This document shows, in pieces, positions 7,819-17,139 of a stretch of 64,000 nucleotides of DNA (positions are counted from its first letter, which is position 1; every line of letters starts with the position of its first letter). The stretch lies in assembly GCF_002162135.1 (NCBI RefSeq), contig NZ_CP021382.1, positions 4,214,001-4,278,000 on the forward strand. The letters are read 5' to 3'. A program made the translations under genes and the position numbers. A model generated the notes under the pieces. It ran no database searches and was not told where the DNA came from. It saw only the letters and a program-made list of their open reading frames with translations. The DNA is from Cellvibrio sp. PSBB006 (GTDB taxonomy: Bacteria; Pseudomonadota; Gammaproteobacteria; Pseudomonadales; Cellvibrionaceae).

Positions 7819-10437
7819 TTAGAAACTGGCGCGTACGCCGACAAGATAACGGCTGCCAAAACCTTCCACTTCAACGGGGCGTTCGGTGGTGCCCTGGTAG
7901 CGCACACCCATTTCGTCAGTCAGGTTATTAGCATCGAAGTAAAAGCCAATGGTTTCGGTAAGCTGGTAACGCACCGATAAATCCAGGCGTTCAGTTTCCT
8001 GCCAATAATAATCGCCGCTGGAATCCGGTGAGATATCGTCCAGCCAGGCGTCGCGCCACTGCCAATTCAGGCGCACCGACCAACCGAAATTTTCATAAAA
8101 CAATGAGGCGTTGATGACTTGATCCGAGGTGCCGGGGAATGCAGTGGTGCGGCCATCGGGGGTAGTGAATTCGCCATCCAGAAATGCCACGTTGGTTTGC
8201 ATACCGAAACCTTGCAGGGCCGTGGGCAAAAAATCCCATTGGTGCAGATAGGCCAGCTCCACGCCGGATAATTTTCCGTCGCTGCCGTTCAGTGTGGTGG
8301 CATAGTCATAACCGGTGCGATCAAAATCCGGGCTGTCAAAACGATCATCCTCAACCGTGGTCACTGAATCGAACAACACATCATCGACATCGCGATAGAA
8401 GGTGCTGATGGAAGCCAATGCGGCTTCGGTGAAATACCACTCCAGCGATGCATCAAAACCTTGGGCCATTTCCGCTTTTACTTCCGGGTTACCACCGGAC
8501 ACCGTTTGGCCCGCATCACTGACATTGGCGCCGGCGCGCATTTGCGTAAAGTTGGGTCGACTGGTGCCGGTGACGGCGGCGAGGCGTAATTTCACATCAT
8601 TACGCAGGTCCATGTTCCAGTGGATGCTGGGGAAAAATTCGGTTTCACTGCTATCGACACTGGCTGGCACAATCATGGCATCACCGCTGGTTTCATCGAC
8701 ACCCTGGTTAATAAATCCATTGCTCACCAATGCCACGTGTTCGAGGCGCACGCCGAGCAATAATTGTTGCTTATCCCAGGTCCAGGTATTCATAGCGTAA
8801 GCACTGGTGACTTCTTCGGTGATGGTGTAGCGGGTTTCGGGCGGAAAAAAATCAGCGGGATCAACCAGATCGGCAGCAATCAAATCATCCATGGCGTTGT
8901 CGAGCTGTCGGCGCAGACCGCCGTTGTCGACATAGGTGGCGGTAAAGCCGCGCGAAAAATTTGTGTCCCAGGCATTGTCGGTAACAAATTCGGCAGGTGT
9001 CCATTCTGCACCTATGGCTTGCGCCATGGGGCCGACGGCAACGAAGGCCGAGCTGCTGCCGGGTGAATTCGCTTCGCGGTCATCGTATTGCACACCGAAT
9101 TTAATGTTCATATCGGTGTTGCCCACTTGCCAGTCGCGGCTTACATCCACTTTAGCGGTGTAGGATTCAGTTTCCGATTTCATCAGGTAATTCACCAGGC
9201 CATCAAAACCGAAACCGGTTTGGTTAAGCATATCCGTGGCGGCGCCACGGGTGTAACCTGCCGTTGCGTCTTCGATGGTGGAGTACAATTGCACGCGCGG
9301 TAAATTGCGATCGCTCGTGTCGTAGCTGAGCGAATGAAATTGCAATGGATCTGTCTGGCTGCTGAGAATAATCGGCAGCTCGGTGGATGATTCAGTCTTG
9401 GTGTAATTTAATCGCCAATCAATTTTCCAATGGGTCAACTGATGATCGCCACCGAGGGTGTTGGTGAAGGTGGAGTTTTCATAATCACCATCCTGCAACC
9501 AACCCTGTACCGGTACGCCGACCAGCTCACCACTGTCAGTGCCGCGAGTGCCGGAGATTGCATCTTCCAGATGCAGTTGATACATGTTGCGCAATTCGTG
9601 ATCGAGGAATTCGGTGTACAGCGATGAGAAAGTATAAAGATGATCTTCGCTCGGTTTGAATTCAAACTTCGCCATAGCGGAATTGGTTTCGCGTGTTAAT
9701 TGATAGCTGCGAAAATCAAACAGCGTCGGCGCATTATTTTCGTTGTAGTCCATTTCATTGTTGTCAGTGACCTGCTCCATGGAAAAGCTCGACACCGCCA
9801 CTACCGCACCAAAGGTCTCACCACCCCAGGCCAGGCGTGCGGCGTAACGTTCCTGATCGCCATCGCCCAATTCCATCGTGCCTAAACCCAAGTCAAGATC
9901 CGCGCTGAAGCCGGCTTTGGATAAAGGTGAATAGGTTTGGATATCCACGCGTCCGGCGAGTGCTTCGGCGGGCATGTCCGGCGTGAGGGTTTTGCTGATT
10001 TCAACGGAGTTCATCACCGCCGCCGGCACTGAATCAAAGCGGAAGATGCGCTCTTCTGCACCTAATACATTGATGCCATCAAAGGCCACGCTGGTCCAGC
10101 GCGCGGGTGCGCCGCGCACCTGGATATAACGTTCTTGCCCCTGGTCGCGTTGCACGGCCACAGCCGGTAAACGGGCCAGCGCCGCCGCAGCGGTTTGATC
10201 GGGGAAGCGACCTATGTCATCGGCGGCGATAACGTTCACCACATTCGTGGCATTGCGCTGACGCAGGATGGATTCGGCCTGGCTGTCCTTGATGGGCGTA
10301 CCAGTCACCAACATCTCTTCCAGCGTCGGTGCCTGAATAGTTTGTGCTGCAGCGAGCGTGGGTAAGCTGGCACAACACAGCGCTAATAAATTGCGGTTGA
10401 AAATTTTTTTCTGATAGAAAACTGAACACATTACCAA
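7819..10437 (-). CDS. TonB-dependent outer-membrane receptor
   Basis: An 872-residue receptor. A signal peptide covers about residues 1-31 (ending LAAAQ). A TonB-box-like segment LEEMLVTGT and a plug domain (VIAADDIGRFPDQTAAAAL, about 65-200) come next, and then a 22-strand-type barrel ending in VGVRASF with the terminal Phe required for barrel assembly. The plug resembles the large Xanthomonas/Caulobacter-type receptors used for carbohydrates and other organic nutrients. It leads a two-gene operon with the phosphatase lipoprotein. The 211-base gap upstream is shared with the divergent BlaI-like repressor and holds candidate operators, so this receptor is probably the regulated target. The ligand is unknown, possibly a phosphorylated compound given the partner. 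The start could be the ATG two codons later (MCSVF). Confidence 0.9.
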   Translation of the reverse strand: MVMCSVFYQKKIFNRNLLALCCASLPTLAAAQTIQAPTLEEMLVTGTPIKDSQAESILRQRNATNVVNVIAADDIGRFPDQTAAAALARLPAVAVQRDQGQERYIQVRGAPARWTSVAFDGINVLGAEERIFRFDSVPAAVMNSVEISKTLTPDMPAEALAGRVDIQTYSPLSKAGFSADLDLGLGTMELGDGDQERYAARLAWGGETFGAVVAVSSFSMEQVTDNNEMDYNENNAPTLFDFRSYQLTRETNSAMAKFEFKPSEDHLYTFSSLYTEFLDHELRNMYQLHLEDAISGTRGTDSGELVGVPVQGWLQDGDYENSTFTNTLGGDHQLTHWKIDWRLNYTKTESSTELPIILSSQTDPLQFHSLSYDTSDRNLPRVQLYSTIEDATAGYTRGAATDMLNQTGFGFDGLVNYLMKSETESYTAKVDVSRDWQVGNTDMNIKFGVQYDDREANSPGSSSAFVAVGPMAQAIGAEWTPAEFVTDNAWDTNFSRGFTATYVDNGGLRRQLDNAMDDLIAADLVDPADFFPPETRYTITEEVTSAYAMNTWTWDKQQLLLGVRLEHVALVSNGFINQGVDETSGDAMIVPASVDSSETEFFPSIHWNMDLRNDVKLRLAAVTGTSRPNFTQMRAGANVSDAGQTVSGGNPEVKAEMAQGFDASLEWYFTEAALASISTFYRDVDDVLFDSVTTVEDDRFDSPDFDRTGYDYATTLNGSDGKLSGVELAYLHQWDFLPTALQGFGMQTNVAFLDGEFTTPDGRTTAFPGTSDQVINASLFYENFGWSVRLNWQWRDAWLDDISPDSSGDYYWQETERLDLSVRYQLTETIGFYFDANNLTDEMGVRYQGTTERPVEVEGFGSRYLVGVRASF

Positions 10438-10491
10438 TAATCCTCAAGGAATAACCTGACTCAATGTTGGGCTACAACCTAGAAGAAAAAT

Positions 10492-10507
10492 GTGACAAGT
10501 GAGTTAC
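10492..10507. promoter_or_regulatory. candidate operator, TonB-receptor side
   Basis: The 16-mer gtgacaagtgagttac lies 55 bases before the receptor start. It matches 13 of 16 bases of the reverse complement of 10571-10586. Each copy is an imperfect dyad (GTRAC, six bases, GTYAC). Confidence 0.45.
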
Positions 10508-10520
10508 TATTTTGTAGTAA
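10504..10520. promoter_or_regulatory. 6-bp dyad ttacta/tagtaa in the divergent region
   Basis: The arms ttacta and tagtaa are separated by five bases (tattttgta centre). BlaI/MecI operators have a similar TACA...TGTA-like dyad form, so this may be part of the repressor site. It overlaps the end of the 10492 element. Confidence 0.35.
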
Positions 10521-10570
10521 TTTTATTAACAAGTAACACGTAAATGCTTTTGTAGAAGATTCATTGAGTT

Positions 10571-10586
10571 GTCACTAACTTGTTAC
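10571..10586. promoter_or_regulatory. candidate operator, repressor-gene side
   Basis: The 16-mer gtcactaacttgttac lies 62 bases before the BlaI-like GTG start, mirror-placed relative to 10492-10507. A third partial copy (taacaagtaac) occurs at 10527-10537. The placement fits autoregulation plus repression of the receptor. Confidence 0.45.
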
Positions 10587-10648
10587 AAAAATGTCATACA
10601 CGGCTCGTAATCTGTCGCTTTTGAGTGCGGTAAGACGTCGGAGGATGT

Positions 10649-11035
10649 GTGGCAAATACCAAGTTACCTGAATTATCCAAAGCGGAGTTTTCCTTGCTGC
10701 ATGTGTTATGGAAGAAGCAACCGCTTTCCGTGCGTGAGATTCATGAGCGCCTGGATAACGATTGGGCTTACACCACAACCAAGACAGTACTGGATCGTCT
10801 GGTGAGCAAAAACATGTTGCACCGCGAAGCAATGCACGGTGTGAATGTGTATCGTCCGGCTATCGGACGTGCAGCGGGGCTGGCCCATTGGGTGCGCTTT
10901 ATTGCCGACAAGGTATTTGAACTGGAGCCCGCTGAAGTGGTTAATCTGTTTGCAAAACGCAAGACCTACAATGATGAAGAAATTGCCGAGCTGCGAGCGC
11001 TCTTGGCTGAGGATGAAAAATCCCGCAAGGAATAA
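10649..11035 (+). CDS. BlaI/MecI/CopY-family transcriptional repressor
   Basis: A 128-residue winged-helix repressor. The N-terminal half holds the family pattern LSKAEFSLLHVLWKK followed by VREIHERL and the recognition-helix region YTTTKTVLDRLVSKNML. The C-terminal half is a short dimerisation helix region. BlaI/MecI proteins repress beta-lactamase or other stress genes and are inactivated by cleavage through a BlaR1/MecR1 membrane protease, and such a protease gene follows 27 bases later. The start is GTG at 10649 with ggagg just four bases upstream. Upstream and divergent is the TonB receptor-phosphatase operon, which is the likely regulon; no beta-lactamase gene is nearby. Confidence 0.9.
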   Translation: MANTKLPELSKAEFSLLHVLWKKQPLSVREIHERLDNDWAYTTTKTVLDRLVSKNMLHREAMHGVNVYRPAIGRAAGLAHWVRFIADKVFELEPAEVVNLFAKRKTYNDEEIAELRALLAEDEKSRKE

Positions 11036-11062
11036 TGCTTCCTTTTTATCGGGGAATAAATC

Positions 11063-12520
11063 GTGCCTGAATACCTGGGTTATCTGCTGGTTGATTACAG
11101 TTTTCTGGTGTTGTCAGTTGCGCAACGATTTATTTTATTTTCCGCAGCCGGTTTGTTGTTGGTGTTGTTGATTGCCAGAACCTTTCGTCTGCATCCGCAC
11201 CGGATGGCATTTATCTGGCTGTTGTATCTGGTGTGGCTGATTCCCGCTTCAGCACCGTTAATGCCGTCTCTGCCCCAGGGGTGGCTCGCCCATATGGGCT
11301 TGCAGGATTTCAGCTTAAGTGATCCCTGTGCGGCCTTGCCGATTGAGCGACTGGGAAACACCATCCTGCCTTTTGCGCCTTTCTTTAATACCAAGGTCAC
11401 ATTGTTTCTATTGTGGTTTGCCATAGCCAGTTTTCTATTGCTGCGCCTTGCGCTTAAGCGCTGGGAATTTGTTCGTTTGATACACCGTGCCTGCACGCTG
11501 ACGACGACTGACCTGCAATCTTTATTGCTGGCCCAGCGAGCAGCCTACGGCTTGACGAGAAATGTTCGGCTGGTCTCTTCGGATGAATACCCCGCGCCTT
11601 TCACCATAGGTTTTTGGCGTCCGGTAATATTTTTACCGCAAACCATGCTCAACCAGCTGGATCGCAGCACCTTGATGGTAGTACTTGCCCATGAGTTGGC
11701 ACACATCAAGCGACGCGATGATCTGTATATTCTTTTGCAACATATTTTCGGCGCGATATTTTTTTTCAATCCGTTGATTCGCTATGCCGATCGCCAGTTG
11801 TCGGAGTCTCGCGAGATGTGTTGCGATCATATGGCCGTTAACCAATGCCGCATCCCACCCCGTGATTACGGCCATGCCCTGCTCAGGGTTGTGGAATATT
11901 TTCGGCAGCCGGCGCTGGTTGCTGCACCGGTTGCCGGGTTCCTGTCACGCGATATCCATGTGCGTATCCGGTCATTGGTGCAGTTGCCGGGCAAACGCAA
12001 AAGCTGGTTGCCAATCGCATTGACGCTGTTGGGGCTGACTGGCGTGAGCACAGTCTTTGGCGGTATAAACCAGACGCCCGCGCACATCACTGAGATGCAG
12101 CAGGCGCGCGCGGCGCTGGTGCATCTTCAACCGGTGTCGCCTCTGCCTGATGGTGTGTTGATCAGTGGTGTCGACATACTCAGGCCGATGGGATGCTTCA
12201 TGCCTCATCGCGATCAATATCATAGCGGTATTGACCTGCAACCCCTCGGTGGCAGTGCGCCCGTGGTGGCGTTTGTCGATGGTCGGGTTATCAGTGTGAC
12301 AACGCTGCCAGCTTATGTTGGCAAGCTGGTGCGCATTAAACACGCCGGCGGTTTTGTGTCTGCCTACGCCCGCCTAGATGAAGTCTGGGTGCGCAAAGGC
12401 GACCAGATCCGTGCTGGCCAACCCTTTGCCAGTGTGGGCGCAACACCGCGCACGGATCACCTCCATTTTGAAGTCACTCGCGACCAGGCGGTGGTGGACC
12501 CCACCTTCCTGCTGCGATGA
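11063..12520 (+). CDS. BlaR1-like M56 metalloprotease with C-terminal M23 domain
   Basis: A 485-residue membrane protein. Hydrophobic segments fall around residues 15-40, 45-65, 105-130 and 310-330. The M56 zinc site HELAH is at 210-214 in VLAHELAHIKRRDD, with a SREMCCDHMAV segment near 250. Instead of the penicillin-binding sensor of BlaR1, the C-terminus (about 365-485) is an M23/LytM-type domain with HSGIDL near 387 and HLHFEV near 466, carrying the H-x(n)-D and H-x-H zinc ligands. It probably senses or trims peptidoglycan and transmits this by cleaving the BlaI-like repressor. Translation starts at GTG 11063 after a ggggaat ribosome site. M56-M23 fusions are known in databases, but the sensed signal is not. 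Confidence 0.87.
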   Translation: MPEYLGYLLVDYSFLVLSVAQRFILFSAAGLLLVLLIARTFRLHPHRMAFIWLLYLVWLIPASAPLMPSLPQGWLAHMGLQDFSLSDPCAALPIERLGNTILPFAPFFNTKVTLFLLWFAIASFLLLRLALKRWEFVRLIHRACTLTTTDLQSLLLAQRAAYGLTRNVRLVSSDEYPAPFTIGFWRPVIFLPQTMLNQLDRSTLMVVLAHELAHIKRRDDLYILLQHIFGAIFFFNPLIRYADRQLSESREMCCDHMAVNQCRIPPRDYGHALLRVVEYFRQPALVAAPVAGFLSRDIHVRIRSLVQLPGKRKSWLPIALTLLGLTGVSTVFGGINQTPAHITEMQQARAALVHLQPVSPLPDGVLISGVDILRPMGCFMPHRDQYHSGIDLQPLGGSAPVVAFVDGRVISVTTLPAYVGKLVRIKHAGGFVSAYARLDEVWVRKGDQIRAGQPFASVGATPRTDHLHFEVTRDQAVVDPTFLLR

Positions 12521-12554
12521 TCAATACCGGTTGCGGTTCAGTTCAAAACCTCCC

Positions 12555-12579
12555 CCGCCTGAACCGCTGGCGGTTTTTA
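12555..12579 (+). terminator. intrinsic terminator after the M56-M23 gene
   Basis: The stem ccgcc/ggcgg (12555-12559 with 12569-12573) is followed directly by ttttta. It lies 35 bases past the stop of the M56-M23 gene and before ppc. Confidence 0.65.
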
Positions 12580-12690
12580 TTCGAGCCTGCCGGGTCACAT
12601 TTCTACCTTCATGACGTAGAATAGCCGCCTCATTGCGTCGCTAAAAAGCGGTCGGCTGTTGTTTCACATAGATTCACTTGGGGGGACCCG

Positions 12691-15306
12691 ATGTCAAAGC
12701 TGCCAGAAACCCTGCGCGAGAATGTGCGCCTGTTGGGCGAATTACTGGGCGAAACCATTCATGACCACGAAGGGCCGGAAGTCTTTGCCAAGGTAGAGAG
12801 CATCCGCCAATTGGGCAAGGCGATTAACAGTGCGCAAAACGGTGATTCTGCTCCGTTGGTGACCATGCTGGGCGAATTGGACGATAAAGATATCCTGCCG
12901 ATTGTGCGCGGTTTTAACCAGTTCCTGAACCTCGCCAATATCGCTGACCTGGAGTATTTCTCCAGCGCGGAATCCGAACGCGAGGACGGCCTCAAGGCCA
13001 TGCTCCTGGAGTTTTCCGCCAGCCACGGCAAAGATCGCCTGGCCGATGTTATCCGTGACCTGCGCATTGAATTGGTACTCACCGCTCACCCTACCGAAGT
13101 TACCCGCCGTACCCTTATCCGTAAATACGACCAGATCGTTAACACTCTGGCTGACCGTCAGCGCGGCAACCTGCTGACTTTTGAGCAGGATAAGTTGCGC
13201 GGCCGTCTGCACCGGCTGGTGGAAGAGATCTGGAGCACTGACGAAATCCGTACCGAGCGCCCCACGGCGATCGATGAAGCCAAGTGGGGCTTCGCGGTGA
13301 TTGAAAACAGTTTATGGCAGGCGCTGCCGGATTTTATTCGTCACCTGGATCGCCTCTGCTGTCGTCACCTGGATCAATGTCTGCCCATCGACTTGCAGCC
13401 GTTCCGCTTTTACTCCTGGATGGGCGGCGACCGCGACGGCAACCCCAACGTCACGCACAAGGTTACCCGCGAAGTCCTGCTGCTGGGCCGTTCCATGGCC
13501 GCAGAACTGTACGCGCGCGACACCCAGAGTCTGGGCGGCGACCTGAGCATGTACGAAGCCAATGACGAGCTGCGCAGCCGTTACCCCGACAGCGTAACCC
13601 CCTACCGCGACCTGATGGCTGACCTGCGCAAGCGCATCCTCGCCACTGGTGAATGGGCGCAGGCCCGCTTTCAAGGCCGTTCGGTGGAGGCGCCAGCGGA
13701 TCTGATCGTCAGCCGCAACGACTTGCTCGAACCTTTATTGCTTTGCTACCGCTCACTGAAAGATGTGGGCTTGCCGCACATCGCCAATGGGCCGGTGATG
13801 GACACCATCCGCCGCATCCATGCCTTTGGTATTAACCTGGTGCCGCTGGATATTCGTCAGGATGGCGAGCGCCACGTAAAAGCCATCGATGAACTCACAC
13901 AGTACCTGGACCTGGGCAGCTATCGCGAATGGTCTGAAGAGCAGCGTCAGACTTTCCTGTTGGAGCAACTGACCAGCAAGCGCCCGCTATTGCCAGCCAA
14001 ATGGCCGATGAGCGACGAAACGGCCGAAGTGCTTGCCACCTGCCGTGTGGTGGCCAATGAGCCGGAAGAGATCCTGTCTCACTACGTGATCTCCATGGCA
14101 CAGCAGCCATCGGATGTGTTGGTGGTGGCCTTGTTACTAAAAGAATGTGGCATGCAGTGGGCCATGCCCATCGTGCCCTTGTTTGAAACCCTCGACGACC
14201 TGGATCGTGCGCCGGTCGTAATGGAGCAACTCTGGCAATTGCCCTGGTACCGTGAATATTGCGGCAACAAGCAAACCGTCATGATCGGTTACTCCGACTC
14301 TGCCAAGGATGCCGGTAAATTGTCGGCGACCTGGGCGCAATACAAAGCCCAGGAAAAACTGGTCGCCCTGGCTGAAAAATACGAAACCAAACTGGTGTTG
14401 TTCCATGGCCGTGGCGGCACCATCGGCCGTGGCGGCGGCCCGGTAGAAAAAGCCATGGCATCCCAACCACCGGGTTCGGTCAAAGGCAAAATCCGCGTGA
14501 CTGAACAGGGCGAGATGATCCGTTACAAGTTCGGATTGCCACGTCAGGCATTCAATAATCTGTCCATTTATGTGGCGGCAACCTTGCGCTCGACCTTGTC
14601 GCCCCATGCGGCACCAGCGCAAGAGTGGCGTGACATGATCGAGCGCATGGCCTTCCAGAGCCTCGAAGCCTACCGCAGTGTGGTGCGCGGCCATCCGCAC
14701 TTTGTGCCTTACTTCCGCAGCCTGACGCCGGAACAGGAATTGGGCTTGCTCGCATTGGGCAGCCGTCCTGCCAAACGTAAGGCGACCGGGGGTGTGGAAA
14801 GTCTGCGCGCTATTCCCTGGGTTTTCGCCTGGACGCAAGTGCGCTTGAATCTTCCCGCGTGGTTAGGTACTCGTCAGGCGCTCGAATATGCGCTGAACGA
14901 CCACCCGACCATACTGGCTGACATGGTCAGCAACTGGCCGTTCTTCTCCAGTTTCCTCGACTTGCTGGAGATGGTCATCGGTAAAGCGGACGGCCCGATT
15001 TGCGCCTACTACGAACAGCAGTTGGTGCCGGCGGAATATCACGGTTTGGGTCAACAGTTGCGCGCTGACCTGGCTGCGCTGGAAGTGTTGATGAATCGCA
15101 TCAAGCAACAAAAGGATTTACTCAGCGACGAACCCCTGTTGCGGCAATCGCTCAGCGTGCGCAAACCTTATGTTGATCCCTTGAACTACTTGCAGGCCGA
15201 GTTGCTGAAGCGTTACCGCAGCAGTGATGCCATCAGCCCCGACCTGGAACGGGCGTTGAAAGTGACCATGGCGGGTATTGCGGCGGGCATGCGCAATACC
15301 GGTTGA
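12691..15306 (+). CDS. ppc: phosphoenolpyruvate carboxylase
   Basis: Cytoplasmic PEP carboxylase of 871 residues (E. coli 883), which converts phosphoenolpyruvate and bicarbonate to oxaloacetate and refills the TCA cycle. All hallmark motifs are present: VLTAHPTEVTRRT with catalytic His near 132, GGDRDGNPNVT, MIGYSDSAKDAGKLSATW, FHGRGGTIGRGGGP and the C-terminal glycine (ending RNTG). The ATG at 12691 is preceded by a strong gggggacc ribosome site. The gene is single, bounded by a terminator on each side (12555 and 15315). Codon use looks strongly biased towards C-ending codons, as in a highly expressed housekeeping gene. Confidence 0.99.
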   Translation: MSKLPETLRENVRLLGELLGETIHDHEGPEVFAKVESIRQLGKAINSAQNGDSAPLVTMLGELDDKDILPIVRGFNQFLNLANIADLEYFSSAESEREDGLKAMLLEFSASHGKDRLADVIRDLRIELVLTAHPTEVTRRTLIRKYDQIVNTLADRQRGNLLTFEQDKLRGRLHRLVEEIWSTDEIRTERPTAIDEAKWGFAVIENSLWQALPDFIRHLDRLCCRHLDQCLPIDLQPFRFYSWMGGDRDGNPNVTHKVTREVLLLGRSMAAELYARDTQSLGGDLSMYEANDELRSRYPDSVTPYRDLMADLRKRILATGEWAQARFQGRSVEAPADLIVSRNDLLEPLLLCYRSLKDVGLPHIANGPVMDTIRRIHAFGINLVPLDIRQDGERHVKAIDELTQYLDLGSYREWSEEQRQTFLLEQLTSKRPLLPAKWPMSDETAEVLATCRVVANEPEEILSHYVISMAQQPSDVLVVALLLKECGMQWAMPIVPLFETLDDLDRAPVVMEQLWQLPWYREYCGNKQTVMIGYSDSAKDAGKLSATWAQYKAQEKLVALAEKYETKLVLFHGRGGTIGRGGGPVEKAMASQPPGSVKGKIRVTEQGEMIRYKFGLPRQAFNNLSIYVAATLRSTLSPHAAPAQEWRDMIERMAFQSLEAYRSVVRGHPHFVPYFRSLTPEQELGLLALGSRPAKRKATGGVESLRAIPWVFAWTQVRLNLPAWLGTRQALEYALNDHPTILADMVSNWPFFSSFLDLLEMVIGKADGPICAYYEQQLVPAEYHGLGQQLRADLAALEVLMNRIKQQKDLLSDEPLLRQSLSVRKPYVDPLNYLQAELLKRYRSSDAISPDLERALKVTMAGIAAGMRNTG

Positions 15307-15314
15307 TGTTTTGC

Positions 15315-15349
15315 ATCCCGGTTGCCTTGTGCAACCGGGATTTGTTTTA
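15315..15349 (+). terminator. ppc intrinsic terminator
   Basis: An 11-bp perfect stem, atcccggttgc (15315-15325) with gcaaccgggat (15331-15341), loop cttgt, followed by ttgtttta. It begins nine bases after the ppc stop codon. Confidence 0.9.
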
Positions 15350-15517
15350 CCTGATTCGTTTATTCGCACCAGATTCCTGCACAACCAGTATTTCACCGCC
15401 ACATCTTTGACACTTATTTAAACCACGTCTATAAGTTAAGAACCCCTGAAATACGCTGGGGCCAAGGTGCTGCACGCAGCACAGCATATTACGTGTGTTG
15501 GACTGAGTAGCCTGGGT

Positions 15518-16765
15518 ATGGATTCGGATTTTTCCCGCAACAAAACCTCCTTTGGGTCCGCTGATGCTGACTCCAAAAACTTCTTGTTGATTGCTGTCGG
15601 TGTGCAGCTTCTGTTGGCTTTCCTGGCTATTGTTGTTGCTTTTGCTGCACTTGAATCTCAATTGTGGCGCTGGTTGGCGAGTCTGGTTGCTGTTGCATTG
15701 CTGGTGGTTGGCATTATCCAGGTACGCAAGCATGTGCAGGTTCGGCAGCATCTGGAACAGCAACTGGTGGTACAACAATCCGAGCGTGAACACATCAGCC
15801 GGTTGACCCTGGTTAACAATAATTACCAGCAATTACTACAGGAATTGTTGCCGCTCTGGCGTCGCCAGACTGAGCTGGCGACACATCAACTGGAAGAGAG
15901 TGTTAATGAACTGGTAAATCGTTTTTCCAGCATTCACGAGCGCCTGCAAAATGCTGTAGGTGCATCGCGCGCGACGGCTGGAGATATGCAGGGGAGTGGT
16001 GGCTTGGGTGGTGTGATTCAGTTTGCGGATAGTGAACTGGGGCAAATGCTGCAAACCTTGAGCAAGGCTATTCAACATCGCGACGAACTGCTGCGCGAAA
16101 TCACCGAACTTTCAAAAATTACCGATGAGTTGCGCAGCATGGGTTCCGAGGTGGCAGGTATTGCATCGCAGACAAATCTACTCGCCCTGAATGCCGCCAT
16201 CGAAGCCGCTCGTGCCGGTGAATACGGTCGCGGTTTTGCCGTCGTTGCCGACGAAGTGCGCACCTTATCAAGTCGCTCCGGCGAAACCGGTTCGCGTATT
16301 GGCAAACGCATCGAACAAGCGAACGCTACGCTGCAAAAAACCCTTGATCGAACCGCTGAATTTGCCAAGCAGGATGATGCACGTTTGGCGCAGTCCGAAA
16401 GTGCCGTTCAGGAAGTATTAAATCAATTCCGCCATTCCGGTGAACGCATTATGGATTCGGCCCGCGCGCTGGAAGAAGAGAGCGCCGTCGTTCAGCATAA
16501 TGTGGAAGAAGTCATGGTTAACCTGCAATTCCAGGATCGGGTCAATCAGATTCTGAGTCACGTTACGGCAGATATGGAAAAGTTTGTCAGCATGCTCCGC
16601 GAACAGCAGGCCAGCCTGGCGCGCGGTGACAATATCCAGGCCATTGATGTCAACGCCTGGCTTAACGATGTGCGCAAGTCATATACCACCCTCGAACAGG
16701 TTGCTGTCCACCAGGGACAAGCCAACGTCAAGAAACCCGAAGAATCACAAATTACTTTTTTCTAG
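15518..16765 (+). CDS. methyl-accepting chemotaxis protein lacking a sensor domain
   Basis: A 415-residue receptor. Two hydrophobic segments lie close together (about 20-45 and 50-67) with almost no periplasmic loop, followed by coiled coil and a cytoplasmic signalling hairpin. The hairpin tip is [35 protein letters not shown], split here for reference around residues 220-255, the CheA/CheW contact region. There is no Cache, 4HB or other ligand domain and no HAMP pattern, so input may come from the membrane or a partner protein. It is the first gene of the chemosensory operon, nine bases before cheY. The ATG at 15518 fits best; an upstream start at 15467 would add 17 residues that look non-coding. 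Confidence 0.9.
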   Translation: MDSDFSRNKTSFGSADADSKNFLLIAVGVQLLLAFLAIVVAFAALESQLWRWLASLVAVALLVVGIIQVRKHVQVRQHLEQQLVVQQSEREHISRLTLVNNNYQQLLQELLPLWRRQTELATHQLEESVNELVNRFSSIHERLQNAVGASRATAGDMQGSGGLGGVIQFADSELGQMLQTLSKAIQHRDELLREITELSKITDELRSMGSEVAGIASQTNLLALNAAIEAARAGEYGRGFAVVADEVRTLSSRSGETGSRIGKRIEQANATLQKTLDRTAEFAKQDDARLAQSESAVQEVLNQFRHSGERIMDSARALEEESAVVQHNVEEVMVNLQFQDRVNQILSHVTADMEKFVSMLREQQASLARGDNIQAIDVNAWLNDVRKSYTTLEQVAVHQGQANVKKPEESQITFF

Positions 16766-16774
16766 GAGTTATAC

Positions 16775-17137
16775 ATGTCTAAAACGATCCTGGTTGTCGA
16801 TGATTCTGCCAGTATCCGTCAGGTGGTCAGCATCACCTTGAAAAGTGCCGGTTACAGCGTTATCGAAGCCGTAGACGGAAAAGATGCTTTAACGAAACTG
16901 GATGGACAAAAAGTTAACCTGGTCATCTCCGACGTCAATATGCCAAATATGGATGGGATCAGTTTTGTAAAAGAAATGAAGCAAAAAGCTAATTACAAAT
17001 TTACGCCGGTGATTATGTTGACAACAGAAGGTTCTGACGAAAAGAAAAAGGAAGGTCAGGCGGCAGGTGCCAAAGCCTGGGTGGTTAAACCCTTCAAGCC
17101 GGAACAAATGCTGCAAGCCGTTTCTATGTTGATCTGA
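16775..17137 (+). CDS. cheY: CheY-like single-domain response regulator
   Basis: A 120-residue receiver domain with acidic pocket Asp9/Asp10, phospho-acceptor Asp53 in ISDVNMPNMDG, Thr83/Thr84 and Lys105 in VVKPF, all required residues intact. It has no output domain. It sits between the first mcp and the STAS gene with gaps of nine and two bases and is probably phosphorylated by the CheA encoded two genes later. In a cluster of this composition it may contact a non-flagellar target or act as a phosphate sink; no flagellar genes are in the window. Confidence 0.95.
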   Translation: MSKTILVVDDSASIRQVVSITLKSAGYSVIEAVDGKDALTKLDGQKVNLVISDVNMPNMDGISFVKEMKQKANYKFTPVIMLTTEGSDEKKKEGQAAGAKAWVVKPFKPEQMLQAVSMLI

Positions 17138-17139
17138 TC

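Noticed and set aside
14137..14838. A 233-codon frame antisense to ppc
   Set aside because: It lies wholly inside a strongly conserved housekeeping gene and is a product of its codon bias.
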